Source: Smittium mucronatum
Taxonomy: Eukaryota > Kickxellomycota > Harpellomycetes > Harpellales > Legeriomycetaceae
DNA: 19,754 bases
Assembly (NCBI GenBank): GCA_001953115.1
Contig: LSSL01000397.1
Span: 7,747-27,500, forward strand
Direction: 5' to 3'
Made by a program: the position numbers and the translations under genes. The notes beneath the pieces are model-generated. The model saw only the letters and a list, made by a program, of their open reading frames with translations, ran no database searches and was not told where the DNA came from. Shown here piece by piece: positions 1-13,505 of this stretch (its first letter is position 1; every line of letters begins with the position of its first letter).

Positions 1-2445
<2,445 letters not shown>

Positions 2446-4674
2446 ATGGAGGGGGATAGAAAAATGTCTGATATAAATGATGCAGAAACGATAGAGGGTT
2501 TTGGTTTAGAAGATGATTCAGCGAAAAAATTCGAAGACAAAACTTTTGTTAAGATTAGCCAGTCTAAAATTAACTCAAAGGACTTTGGTAGTAATAAAGA
2601 TACCCCATGCCAAAATAACGAAGATTTAAGCAAATTGGAAATGAACATCAAAAAAGAAAGATTAAGAAATAGAGGAAGTTTATCGCCCTCAGAGATTGGT
2701 AAAAGATACAGATGGCTAGTAAGCTTGGCTGGATGGTTGATTCCTTTAAATTTATTGATAAGTGGGATCATAGCAGCTGATGATTGGAAGCTGGAAAGGT
2801 TTGACCATGAAAATAAATATTCGGGTAGGATTATAATTATTTGTAACATTAGAGAGTTAACACTAACACAAATATCCTTCCCTAAATATCAAAAAATCTC
2901 ACCAAAATGATTAAGTTAGAAAAATTGGTAAAGATTTTCTATATTTAATCATTTTTGTGTTATTACTTTTTTGCAGAAACAACTTGGCCTGTATTTTTTA
3001 TTAGAAAACTTGGAATTTAAGATCACATTATTCGTTCTAACAGTGATTTCAACAACTTCGTTTACTATGAGATGCTTGGACAGTGATGTTGTATTAACCA
3101 CCTTTTTATCGATATTTTTTAGCATATTAAGCTGTAAGCCTTATTAAATTTTAAGAAAAAAGACCCCATATGTTTGGTTTTTTAAAATCATTTAATACTC
3201 AAAAAAATAGGGTTGGGAGGAGTAGGGTATACTATTTATGTTAATGTTCAAAAAAATAAAAGCCCGAACGACGCCAAATTCGATAGAACTGAGAATTTTA
3301 TTTTAATTTCTGGATTCACTTTATCGCTAACAATAGCTTTCATATTGATATATGACTATATAAAAACACCAGATTTCAAAAACAAGGGTATGAGCTTTCA
3401 ATCAAATTTAAATAGTGCATAATTTTTATAATTATCTAAATATTCTCAAAAAATGGCTCTTAAAATCGAATTTTTATATCGAAAAATTAAAAAAGGATCT
3501 GGAATGTCCAAACAGCAGCAATATCTTCAATTCAGCGTAATAGCCATATATACTTGGGCATGTATTGGAGCTTTTATATTTATGTTTGTTGGGGGGTTTC
3601 CATTTTACATTGGCGTATATTTCTGCATGGGTAATAGCTTTATATGATTGTTATATTTTATATGCCCTAAAATAATCATAAATTTTAGTGTCTATGACTA
3701 CAATCGGATTCGGGGATTATGTACCCGATTCTCGAGTATTCAAATTAGTTTTCAGCATTTGGGTGACGGTAGCATTAATATTAATGGGATTATATTTAAT
3801 AAACTCTAAAGATGTCCTCGCAGAAATACTATCAGCAAGATATAAAAGTGGACTCAGAAAGATAAAAAAGAGAAAGAAGAATCTCGATAAATTTTTCGGG
3901 AAAAAGATTAAAAAGATAAAAGGGGCAGAAAATAGCAAAATTAAAGAAAAGATATATGAGTGGTATCATAAATCAATGCTACTACCTTTAAAAAGTCATA
4001 AAAAAAGAGAATCAAATGATTATAAATGTTTTATTCAGCCAGAAATAGAAGATACTAAATTTCTAAACCATAGGTTATCGAAGGCAGGTTTAGTTGAAAA
4101 AGATATATTAGAGATTCAATGCAAAGCATTGAACAAAATTAAAGAACAAAACATAAAGAGCATGAATACAAGATTATTTCTCGTTATTTGTCTCAACATT
4201 TTTTTTCTGTAAGACGAAGATTTAACAATGTTCTAAGATTTTAAAACTAACATATTTTTTATCTATCATAAATATTAAAGCTTGATCTCAGCTCTTGTAA
4301 TGTACTTTTTCGAAGGTGAAGGTTACGCATATGATAAATCAATCTGGTTCTGTTTCGTTGCGTACACATCTTTAGGTTTGTTTTAATGCCATAGTTTTTT
4401 TTCAAAAATTAATAGTTACAAATTAATATTACAACTAAAATCGCTAGGATTTGGAGATGCGACACCGACTACTAAATCCGGAACTCTTTACTTTTGTTTA
4501 ACAGCTGTGATAGGAGTCAGTATTACAACCGCAACTATAGCATTAATGATAGATAGATGTCAGTTTTTGTTACAAAGCAGAGTAGAATCTACTGAAATAA
4601 ATAGTATATCTTTTGATTTGCCGAAAATCAAGATGAAAAAGAAATTTCTTTTTAAAAGAAAAAAAAAGAACTGA
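2446..4674 (+). CDS. TOK-type two-pore, eight-membrane-segment outward-rectifier K+ channel (7 exons)
   Basis: Plasma-membrane K+ channel of the fungal TOK1 family, which carries outward K+ current. My splice model joins 2446-2824, 3005-3133, 3211-3387, 3496-3630, 3689-4208, 4281-4375 and 4448-4674. All introns are GT-AG, all junction phases agree, and 1662 nt give 553 residues plus TGA. Membrane segments are near residues 89-111, 133-150, 154-181, 199-217, 239-260, 290-311, 435-457 and 490-513. Pore 1 (277-283) reads TTIGFGD followed by YVP; pore 2 (476-482) reads TSLGFGD followed by ATP. This 6-plus-2 layout is diagnostic of TOK. The 80-residue N-terminus is charged. The S6-S7 loop (about 312-434) is long and very basic, and the tail ends in a polybasic run. 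An alternative start is Met7. Codon use is strongly A/T-ending. Branch-point-like CTAAC lies in intron 1 (2862-2866) and intron 5 (about 4247-4251). The weakest junction is exon 1/2. No frame is broken, so the gene looks functional. Confidence 0.9.
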
Positions 4675-5185
4675 GAATATATACATATTTATTAACATAT
4701 TTATATATTTTTAAAAAAAATTATAAATGATTATGTAAATTATATAATCATAAAAAAATACTAACAAAATAATTCAACAAATAATACTCAAAGAAGGAAT
4801 TGAAATACTGTCTCTAGCTTCTTTTTTAAATTTAAGGGCTCGAGCTCCAAGTTCGATTTAAAACAAATTATAGTAAAATGGATACATTTAATTTAAAATA
4901 TAAGAAATAAAAATGTTAGCTGCACTTTTGAGATAGATAATAATCCAATAATTAATTTTTCCCGATTAGTAGAGCTCTCATTCTCAAATTCATTCTTTCC
5001 TAATGTATTTAAAACTAAATATTTCATTTCTAAAATAGGCAATATTATAAATACCAGTGATTTACATTATAATTTTTAGTTTAGAGTTCGTTAAAGAAAA
5101 CACTACATTCGATCTAGGCTCTCACTTTAAAGTTTAATTAGGAGGTTTCTTCAAATAAAACAAAAATAGACACCATTATTTCTTA
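4675..5185. other. A+T-rich spacer downstream of the channel gene, no gene seen
   Basis: This is the 3' flank of the K+ channel gene, up to the target duplication of the next transposon. AATAAA-like strings occur, for example near 4905, but such strings are frequent in this composition and no polyadenylation site can be fixed. Every reading frame is closed at short intervals. Confidence 0.6.
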
Positions 5186-5202
5186 TGTATAAATTGATAA
5201 GG

Positions 5203-5323
5203 AAATAAAAATTTGATAGTTATTTGGAGAATCTGACAATTATTTTGATAACCTGATCAATTTTAGAACCCCCTTTTAATTATCTTACTATTTTAGCGAT
5301 AATCTGCCAATAAAAGTAAAATT
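5203..5323 (+). repeat. Left inverted-repeat arm of the 5.2-6.7 kb element
   Basis: This arm pairs with 6571-6690 on the opposite strand. The best-conserved blocks are TTATTTGGAGAATCTGACA (from 5219) and TTTTAGCGATAATCTGCCAA (from 5291). Differences are scattered, and many are C/T or G/A transitions, as expected of an old insertion. Confidence 0.8.
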
Positions 5324-6570
5324 ATTTTTTTATATTATTCATTGGTTTTGTTTTGTTTTCTTTTTTATGTTAGTAATACACCTCAGAAATATCGTGTAAT
5401 AGATCTAAAAAATATCTGAGGAAAAAACTATCAATCTTCCAGTTACTCAACGATATTTTTATAGACTCAAAATATTAAGGTTAATAATTTGCTAGTTATA
5501 TTAAATTACTGTAGGACTCTGCATAGTTTAACCCATAAAAAACAAATGAAATAGAAGTAGTTATCAGGCTTCAGTATTAATAGAGCTGGCTTTTATTAAT
5601 TAAGGACAGTAGATATTTTTTTACCCCCCCCCCTTCATCTCACTTCAAGTTAATGACATGCTATACAAGATATTTTTGAGTTACTAAAACCCTATGATAA
5701 GTCATCACTGCAATGATAGTTACATGTATAAGAATCAAAAAAAAAAATCTGGAGCTTAGTTCAATAATTCAAATTCTCATTCATCATTAAACCTAAAACG
5801 AATCGACTCTAAACTATATGTGATCATAGATGTTTCATAATTTAGATTATGAATTCAAGCTATTTTTAATAAAAAAAAACTTATATTTGTACTAATGTTA
5901 CTTCTAAAACATCAACATTAAAAAATAACAAACCAAGACTTTTCTGAAATTTTATTTCTGATAAGGATGAAATAACTATGAAAAATTTAATAAAAAAATA
6001 ATATTTGCCGAATATATTATAACACTTAGAATTGTAGTTTTTTTTTTGAACTCTTAAATCTTTTTGCAGCCATAAAAATTTATTTACTGTGTATAGAAAC
6101 TAATCAGGAGTTAACATTAAATCCTAGACCAGTAAATTGATTTATTTCTTCCCTTTTTTTGATTCGGAACACTCTTTATCGATACATCTTTTGAGGTTAT
6201 CTGACCTAATCAACAAGAATGCTATAAAAAATAAAACAAGTAACTAAATAGGACTAAAAAGAAGAAATTTTTTTTTAATATAATAAATGTGTAATGCATT
6301 GATAATATGAATTCACATATACTAATAGAAAAAAGGGATATATATTTATCTGAAGCTCGCGAAAATAATATTTAAATGGTTGAAATAAAGGAGAAAGGAG
6401 TGAACAACATGATGTAAGAATTAATATGTTCACTCTCAATAACATTGAATATCCACTAGAATTTTTTTTTCCTGAATTCTTTTTTTCGCTATAGTTTTAG
6501 TGAAAATTGCCATTTTTTTCAATACGTATAATATCGGATATCTCATTGGCAGATTTTAAAACTGTGTCCA

Positions 6571-6690
6571 ATTTCACTTTTGTTGGCAGATTATCGCTAA
6601 AATAGTCAGACAGTTAAAAGGAGGTTCCCAATTTGTCAGTCAATCAAAATAAGTGTCAGATTCTCCAAATAACTATCAGATTTTTTATGA
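6571..6690 (-). repeat. Right inverted-repeat arm of the 5.2-6.7 kb element
   Basis: Reverse complement of 5203-5323 with about 15% divergence by eye. Outside it, 6691-6724 completes the terminus (TTTAACCATTTAACC at the outer edge) and abuts the 10-bp target duplication at 6725. Confidence 0.8.
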
Positions 6691-6734
6691 AATTGCCAGT
6701 AAATCGCTATTTAACCATTTAACCTGTATAAATT

Positions 6735-8947
6735 TAATATTGATTTATAGTAATTTATTAAATTGTTCATATAATAGGATGTCAATAATAATAATAATAA
6801 TAATATTAATGATTAGTATTATCATGATTAATGAAAAGACCGAAAAGCGTTTTTTTTCTGTTTTTAGTAAATTTGAAATGAATAAAAAGGGGAAAAAGAG
6901 AATAAAATTCATAAGTCTTATACTTTTCACATTAAGATAATAATTTTATTAATATGGATATTGCTTAAACGCATGAGTTTTTCAATAGCTTATTTAATGA
7001 TCAAAGGGGTAAGTCTAATTACCTAAAAGATATATATAATAGAAAATTTTCTTAAGATTTAGAAAGGCGCTAAAGTATTAAACACTATTTACTTGTTAAT
7101 TATGGTTCAAATTTTGCAATAGTTAATCTTCTATCCCCAAGTTAGTCCAAATAATCATAGAAGATAAATTTTAAATGTTAAATAAAGCTAAGCTTACTTA
7201 TTTTATAAATAATTAACACGAGATAAATATACTAACAATTTTATCTTAACTCAATACACTTTTTAAAAAATTAAAAAGTTTTTTATATTCTATAGAATCA
7301 CTTATTAAAATAAAGTCTTGAAAAAAATCATTAAAAATGTTGACGAGCTTAAAATTTAAAAAAAAAATACATAAGAGTACATAAAAATTGTAATTGCGGT
7401 TAGAGCTAATTTACATTAGTAGCTGAATTTCTTTCTCTACTTTTTAAGAATATTTTTCTGCCAAAATTTGATAGAGCGTGATAATATGCAGGGGTAGGGT
7501 GGGGGTTGAGGCGATCTGCCACATAATTATGCGAGTTCAAGGTATTAATAAGAGTTTAATCCTATTATACTAGAGACATTATCGACCTATTTATGTTGTA
7601 AAATTATGACCCTTGAGATAATTTTTTTTTATAAAGTTACATCTTAATATATTGGTTTAAAAAAAAGTGGTTTATTCCGTTAAAACGAGGAGTTATGTTG
7701 TTTTTGCATATTTTTGAAAATCACCTATCGTTTTAGGGAATTAGCGATATTTTAATGGTTAAAAAATATTTTAACTCTTGTTTCTACTATTTGCGTATCC
7801 AATAGTTATATTTAATAATAATCCATTTATTAAGAATAAAATGATCCTATTAAGCAATTTATACGTTTATTATTTGCTGGCTCTATGCTGCACATAATTA
7901 TTAACTGAAATGAGCAACTTTAAAAAGCAATTGTGGTTCTATTGAAAATTACTCTTCTTTTCAGATTAACTCTTTTGCGGCGTGTAAAATATATTTTCCC
8001 ATCAATTATGCCAAATAATTGTTTACAATTGGGGTTCGTATTAGCGATGTGTTTTTTTGGTAGGATGGCCTAAAAATTAAAATAAATAGATTCTTAAATT
8101 CTTAGCGAATATGAGCGAAAAAAGTCAATTTATCATAATTAATTAATAGATATTTGTAATTAGTAAACTGAATAAGCCTAAAATGATTTCGAACAAAGAA
8201 ATAACTCAAGTAGAAAGCCATAATTTTAAGTCCCCATATATCAATGAATCTCCTTATTGGTAATTTTCAAAAAAGCATTTCTATAATTTTTCATAAAAAA
8301 AGGGTTTATGAAAATTTTAATATATGCCAAACTAATTTTACTGTGAAAGAAATAAAATTCTCATCACTGGAATAAAACGCAATCTGAATTTCTTCAGAAT
8401 AAAACAAAAATGCTCAGCATAAGATCTAATAAAATCCTGCTGTTTATAAGTGATGATTTAATCTTACCTAAAATATAAAAAGACTAAAATACACCTTAAA
8501 GAATATGTCATTTCGCTGAAAATATATATGATGGAAACTATTACTTAATTATAGATAGCTTTATTATCCGAATATTAATCGTATAAATATATTTCTATTA
8601 ATAATAAAATTTGGTGTTTGTATTAAGACTTTTTCGGCCATTTAAGGTAGAATTACACTGAAATTAGTAGATCAGGGTTCCCCAATTACCATTTTACAAT
8701 TATAGTTACACATAAATTAACAGAAAAATGCTACTAGACTTATATTTCCCATCATATCTATCAAAATAATGTATTATTATCAATCAGTGATCTAAAATGA
8801 ACACAAGGTGATAATTTTAAAGTTTACCTCCTAAATTCATAAGTCAAAAAAAGCGTGATCTTTATATAAAAAGATTTCAAAAAAAAATAAGCAGTTGTTT
8901 GGCTTACATAAATTAATACCTTCTAAACCCTAATTGGAGTAAGCTTT
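6735..8947. other. Gene-poor A+T-rich region with short repeats
   Basis: No reading frame here can be told from chance. A short AAT triplet array sits at about 6784-6803, inside a chance reading frame. A G-rich tract lies at 7491-7505 (GGGG, TA, GGG, T, GGGGG). I looked for transposase-like motifs on both strands and saw none that I could defend. Confidence 0.55.
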
Positions 8948-9130
8948 ATGGCACATATTTCGAAAATTAATGGCCCGGTAGGGCGGTATCTTTTGAAACA
9001 ATTTTCAATAGAATTTCCCATCAAATTTTCGAAAAAAAATTTTTATTTATATTTCTTTAGCATATTTAAGTTAGCAAATATCATCCTGCGTTTTTTCCCA
9101 GTTATCTCAAATCGAGACACAATTCACATA
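8948..9130 (+). CDS. Candidate small exon of unknown function with a consensus splice donor
   Basis: This is a 61-codon open frame starting at ATG 8948 (peptide start MAHISKINGPVGRYLL). It is somewhat richer in G+C at its start than its surroundings and leads into a perfect donor GTAAGT at 9131. A good acceptor (ACTTTCAG) ends at 9186, which would define a 56-nt intron, close to the sizes in the channel gene. Joining there gives only two more codons (W, I) before TAA, so the predicted protein has 63 residues. Residues 31-50 are hydrophobic (one possible membrane segment). I do not recognise the family. It could be a small membrane or mitochondrial protein, a relic, or chance. The frame also continues unspliced to TAA at 9151. 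Confidence 0.25.
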
Positions 9131-9186
9131 GTAAGTATTCCCGCTGCTTAAATATTGAAAAAATCAAATTAATTTAAAACTTTCAG

Positions 9187-9739
9187 TGGATTTAAAATAA
9201 TGAAATTTATTATAATGTATGCGATTTATGCAAAAATACCATATTTTGAAAATTTCATCATTAAAAAAAATGAATATATTATTACAATTTTGACCAATCA
9301 GCTGGTTAAAAAAAGCTTTCAAGCTCATTCCTCCTCCAATAAAAGCAGAATGAATTTTACATTTGAAAAGAAAACATTACCTAGTGGATCGAGATTCCTA
9401 TTTTTATAATTTTGACCAAAAGTTGCCGAAAAAAAATTTCTAGAGAAGAGAAGAAGGAATTGATTATTTAACAGAAAAATCCCCTATTATAAAAAAAAAA
9501 TTGCCCAACATAATGATATTTTAATTGGATGGTTGTTAAAATTAAAAACTTTAGCTGTACTGAAATCATAATATCTAAAATCATTTTGAATGTATAATAA
9601 GCTGTATTAGATTGTAAAAATATGTATTTATTATCTATTCAAAGTTTTTTGATTCGCTAAAGTCGGTTTCAGATGATGCTGTTAGCTTCCCAAGGCGGGG
9701 TTTTCTTGAAAAAACATAAAATATAGACTCATCAGCTAT
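9187..9739. other. A+T-rich stretch, no convincing gene
   Basis: A 69-codon frame (9200-9409, +) begins just after the acceptor-like site at 9186 but is out of phase with the upstream candidate exon and resembles nothing I know. A frame of this length is expected by chance at this composition. The rest, up to the transposase relic, shows no gene and no clear terminal inverted repeat. Confidence 0.5.
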
Positions 9740-10742
9740 CAATTTTCGAATCCTTTACGGAATTTTTTTATCCTAGACTTGTTTAATCTTGCGGCTAATT
9801 TTTTCTCTCAACTTATTTTTAACAAACTTTGTTCCTTGATTCTTGTTATACAGTAGAACTTTAAATCGACCAATCTAAGTGGAGATATTTTAATGTGTTA
9901 TTTAGTTAATGATACACAAATATCTCTATGGATTCCAATGTTTTACAGAGTTCTTCTGTAATTATCTCGAGTTAACTTGAATTAATTTTTCAATATACTA
10001 AAGAAGTTTTCCACTATAGTTCTTTGTCTAGTATCTTTTTCATAATTCTAGTTAGAGATATTAGTTGCTGATTCCTGTCTAGAGTCATTAATGTCAATGA
10101 ATTTTTTTTTCTGAACCTTCAATTTTAGAGTAATTTTTTAAGTAATGTTTTTTTTTACTATAAACATAAATTTTTTGTTTTATCATACGCAATCCTATTC
10201 CGCTATAGTAGAAAATTCATCATAATTTCCATTATCATGAATCCTATAATCATATATTCATTCTTTTTAAACAAAAATCATAGCATTTATTTTCTATTAA
10301 CTTGGAAACAGACATGTTGTGAATTGAGCCCTCTGTTTTAGGAATAATGAAAGCGCGTCTTTCATCGGTCACCACAGTAATTTCCCTTTTTATGCAATAT
10401 ATGCGATGCTTAACTGAGTATAACAACTTCCCATCTGTAAAAAAATCCTACGACCTATTAATAAAAAAGTCCGTGAAATCAATTATCAGAACTACATCTA
10501 TTTTTTCACTCAAATATATATAATTTGACATTAGCTCTATTTTTTTTACAAGACATATGTGTTTTTTCAAAAAATGGCCTACTAAAAATCAAACACGTTG
10601 AGTTCAAAATCAGAATATTAAGGATAAGAGTTGTTAAAATCATGTGCCAAAATTTCAAATTTATAATACGTCTTAGACATATCAAAAGTACAAGGGGATT
10701 TTCTATAGGAGGAAATTTCAAAAAATTTCCTCTTTTTATTTA
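9740..10742 (-). pseudogene. Decayed DDE_Tnp_4 (PIF/Harbinger-like) transposase
   Basis: Read on the minus strand, about 330 codons of transposase are recognisable across several frames with stops. Order: an N-terminal region (about 10721-10640) with ENPLVLLICLRR then FWHMI, matching the 'LLLRRL..P.RW' block before the catalytic domain in fungal DDE_Tnp_4 proteins. Next is the first catalytic block VVLIIDFTDFFI (Asp at 10480-10478; usually DGTD) and a TAG at 10450-10448. Then come LLYSVKHRIYCIKRE (the usual K..YCLK.E block), GSIHN (10330-10316; the family has GSxHD, so Asp is now Asn), and HDNGNYDE (about 10239-10216; the usual D.GY block). The C-terminus has RTIVENFFSILK (10023-9988) and HIKISPLRLVD (about 9897-9865), typical family endings. 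Stops, frameshifts and the lost Asp show it is dead. No terminal inverted repeats or target duplication were found around it. Confidence 0.72.
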
Positions 10743-11825
10743 TGTTTTTAGAAGCCGAGATAAGCATGTTTGGTAAATATCATATAACCCATTTGATTTG
10801 AATCCAGTCATAAAGCAAGTGACCTCAATTTTTTTGAAATCCCGTTATATATTTTTGTTTCATAAATATCAGTTTCACTTAGTTATTACTCAGATGTTGC
10901 CGTTGCTATTAAAGTCCGAGTTTCATATTCCTTAGTAAAATATATATATTTATCCATTATTTATGTTTGTTATTAAAAGAAACTCCTTATTAAACGTTTT
11001 TACAATAATTATTTTTTTATAAAAAAATTTCGGAAAAAAAAAATTTTGATAAAAAAAAAATTCTCATATGTAATATATTTATAAATTTTTTTTTTTTTTA
11101 TAAATGAAATAAATATTTTTCTGTAGCTGAAAAAATATAGGGATGTAGTACATGTTGAAAAAGTCATATACATGTTAAAAAAATATAAGAGAAAAAATTA
11201 GTCCAGTTATTTGCGGAAAAAATAAATTTGATAATTATTAAGGCGGAGAAAATGAATATCTTTCGAATCACTAAATTATTAGAGAATAAATTTATAAATA
11301 AAAATAAAAATATCCTTAATTAATTCTATTAAAAATAGCCACACTTATATTTTTTAAAAAATAATAAAATTTATAAGAGGTTGATTTAAATTCTACTTAA
11401 TTGTTCTTGATTCTGAATCTATAAAATTTTTAATTTTTTCTCAAAAAAAATATTGGTATAAATGTATTAATATATATATATATATATAAAAATTATCACC
11501 GCCTAAAAAAATGTTAAATATAATTATTTTTGATTTTTTTTCATCAATATTATATAACAAGCCATTTCTTTGAACTTGAGGTCCAATTAGTAATAACCGA
11601 GTATATTTAAAACCTACAAAACGAGTTTTTTAAAGGTTTATATTGAATTATTAAGAGGCAGTGCTTATATTTCGAAGTTAAAAGATAATTTTTTGTAAAA
11701 ATTATTACAGATTAAGAATTTACTCACTTTGTGAAATTTTGAAAAATTTCTTTCTTTCATAAAATAAAATAAAAACGAGTTATTTGGAAAAAACGTTGCG
11801 TTTTTTGATTTTTTTGTGATATATA
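10743..11825. other. Homopolymer-rich A+T-rich stretch, no gene
   Basis: This region between the two transposon relics is rich in A and T runs of eight or more and includes a (TA)n array at about 11471-11488. No reading frame is supportable on either strand. Confidence 0.6.
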
Positions 11826-11835
11826 TCATTATAAC

Positions 11836-11955
11836 GGTTAAATAGTAAGTGGCTGATATTTTTAGCCAGTAGCTGGGGTTTTAAGAGATTGGCAGATAAA
11901 TATGTTAAATTTCTGACAATTTATGTTAATGGTTGAAAATTTTTATTCATTCCCA
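11836..11955 (+). repeat. Left terminal inverted repeat of the MULE
   Basis: This pairs with 14854-14737 on the other strand. Matching blocks include GATATTTTT (from 11855), GATAAATA (from 11895) and AAATTTCTGACAATTTAT (from 11907). It shares the outer GGTTAAATAG and internal TGGC/CAGAT words with the 5.2-6.7 kb element. Confidence 0.75.
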
Positions 11956-12779
11956 GGTAATAAGCTGAAAATATAAGTAAAAACTCGACGTTTAATTAAT
12001 CGAAAATTTATTATAATATTCGTTGGTTTTTTTAAAATTTATAATCATGTTATCAAAAATATTTTTCATAATCAAATTAAAAACAATAGCATATAATAAT
12101 ATTGAAATATGCGATATAATTTCAAAATTGATAATGTTCAAATTTATAAGATTTTTCACTATTATACTCATCATACATAGACACATAAAATGTTTATAAA
12201 AAATCAACTAGGATGATTTTTAATTATATTTTATTAAAATAAACATCTTACCCATAAATTTTTTTATTATAAATTTTTATAATCTTGAATTTTAAACAAA
12301 ATTTACAAAATTAAAAAGAGTTGGATTCTGATAGAGAAATCTAATATCTAAAAAAAATGATGAGTATCACATCAGGTATTATAAAAATTTCAACAGATTC
12401 AACTACACTATATATTAAAATGTGAAAAAAAATTCCGGAGAGTGTCATTGTGATTTTTAAATAGATAATCACCATGATGGCTCAATAAAGTAGTACTTTT
12501 CTGTAGCCGATTCAAAAAAATGATCAGAATTTAAGGTGAAAATAATAAAAAATAACACAATTTTTCTTATTGAAGAGGGTTTTATCCCCTTTCAAATCAA
12601 ATTGAAACTGGATTCAGAATATCAAGCTATAGTTATGGAAAATATCTATTCAAATAGAAATAACTATAGGAAAAAGATCAAAAACAACAGAATATTTAAA
12701 ATGAATATTTTAGAATAGAATTCAAAAAATAAAATGACTTAACAAAACCCTATATAATTAAATTGCTGATTATATATAT

Positions 12780-13505
12780 GGATCTGTATATATTAAGTTC
12801 TCAGCCATATCAAAAAATATAAATGCAAAAAAAACTATTATGGCATCTAAACTTCATGTTTATTCCATATTTAAGTCGATCAAGAGTGGATATCTTGTTA
12901 TTTTTATTGGTATTACTGATGATGAACAAGAATTTAATACCATTGCTATTTTTTTGGTACGCAGGGATGACACGAGATATTATATATGGACAAGTGATTC
13001 AATTATTAATGAGGCTAATTATTTTGGAGTCGAGTTAAAATTGGATATACTGGTAGCTGATTCTGCCCCATAAATAGATAAATCTGCAGCCGTTTTTCCA
13101 TTTAATATGAATGGAACCAACTGCTGGTTTAATGTTTATAAAAATATTAAGGATGCTATTAAAAAGGAATATTAATCGATGAGGGGTATAATATATAACG
13201 GTAAATGCAAAATAAAGATGATTGCGAAGGAGGATTTTTTCGAAAAAGCAAAAAAATTATTCATGATTAAGTGATGAAGCTTAGATTTTATGAAAGAATA
13301 ATTAGAAAAAATTTCAAAAAATTACTTTTTATTTAACAATAATCGTTACAAAGGATCATATATATATATTTTATACATCGATTCAATAGAAATGTTTAAT
13401 AGAACGGTTAAAGAAAAATTTTCAAGATACAAAAATTAAAGTTTAATCGAATTTATCGATTTATCAAAAAAAAATCGATGAGTACAAAATTTCATATTAA
13501 TCTCA
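12780..13505 (+). pseudogene. Decayed MULE-domain transposase
   Basis: One frame (codons starting at multiples of 3) keeps the order of a MULE transposase despite several stops. GYLVIFIGITDDEQEFNTIA (12885-12944) matches the family's 'GYPLLVIGTTD..R.FH' block. LVADSAP (13050-13070) is the second catalytic Asp block ('VADAAPAI'). A TAA follows at 13071. Then AAVFPFN and CWFNVYKNI (from 13122) match 'vFP...CWFHVxKNI', with His replaced by Asn. DSIEMFNRTVKEKF (13380-13421) matches the 'TNNxIExFNRTVKxKF' block, and SLIEFIDL follows it. Further stops lie at 13173 and 13272-13277. The first catalytic Asp block is not clear (MASKLHVYSIFK near 12840). N-terminal sequence before 12780 is too eroded to call; a 60-codon frame at 12536 is not assignable. 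It sits centrally inside the inverted-repeat element that it presumably once moved. Confidence 0.75.

Larger units (their letters stand above)
5186..6734. mobile_element. Non-autonomous MULE-like DNA transposon with 10-bp target duplications
   Basis: The element body is 5196-6724. It is flanked by perfect direct 10-bp copies of TGTATAAATT (5186-5195 and 6725-6734). Inside are inverted arms at about 5203-5323 and 6571-6690, roughly 85% identical by eye. The right end, read inward on the minus strand, begins GGTTAAATGGTTAAATAG. This resembles the left end of the MULE at 11836. The left end (5196) appears to have lost about 25-30 terminal bases relative to the right. The right arm carries repeated CAGATT-like words (near 6550, 6585, 6656 and 6677), plausible transposase-binding sites. 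The 1.2-kb interior has no transposase and holds a 10-base C run at 5624-5633. Target duplications of 9-10 bp with long inverted repeats fit the Mutator superfamily; that assignment is inference. Confidence 0.75.

Noticed and set aside
3213..3647. Two apparently separate small reading frames
   Set aside because: They are exons 3 and 4 of the K+ channel extended into introns; phase and membrane segments connect them.
6653..6940. 95-codon plus frame and a 61-codon minus frame over it
   Set aside because: They span the transposon terminus and an AAT array, and the composition (Ile, Asn, Lys) is that of random A+T-rich DNA.
8022..8701. Possible inverted pair around AATTGGGG words
   Set aside because: Similarity is limited to about ten bases, with no flanking duplication.
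10525..10776. 83-codon plus-strand frame
   Set aside because: It is antisense to the N-terminal part of the DDE_Tnp_4 relic, which matches family blocks on the minus strand.
12823..13038. 71-codon frame overlapping the MULE relic in another frame
   Set aside because: The frame from 12840 carries the transposase blocks; this one is its shadow.
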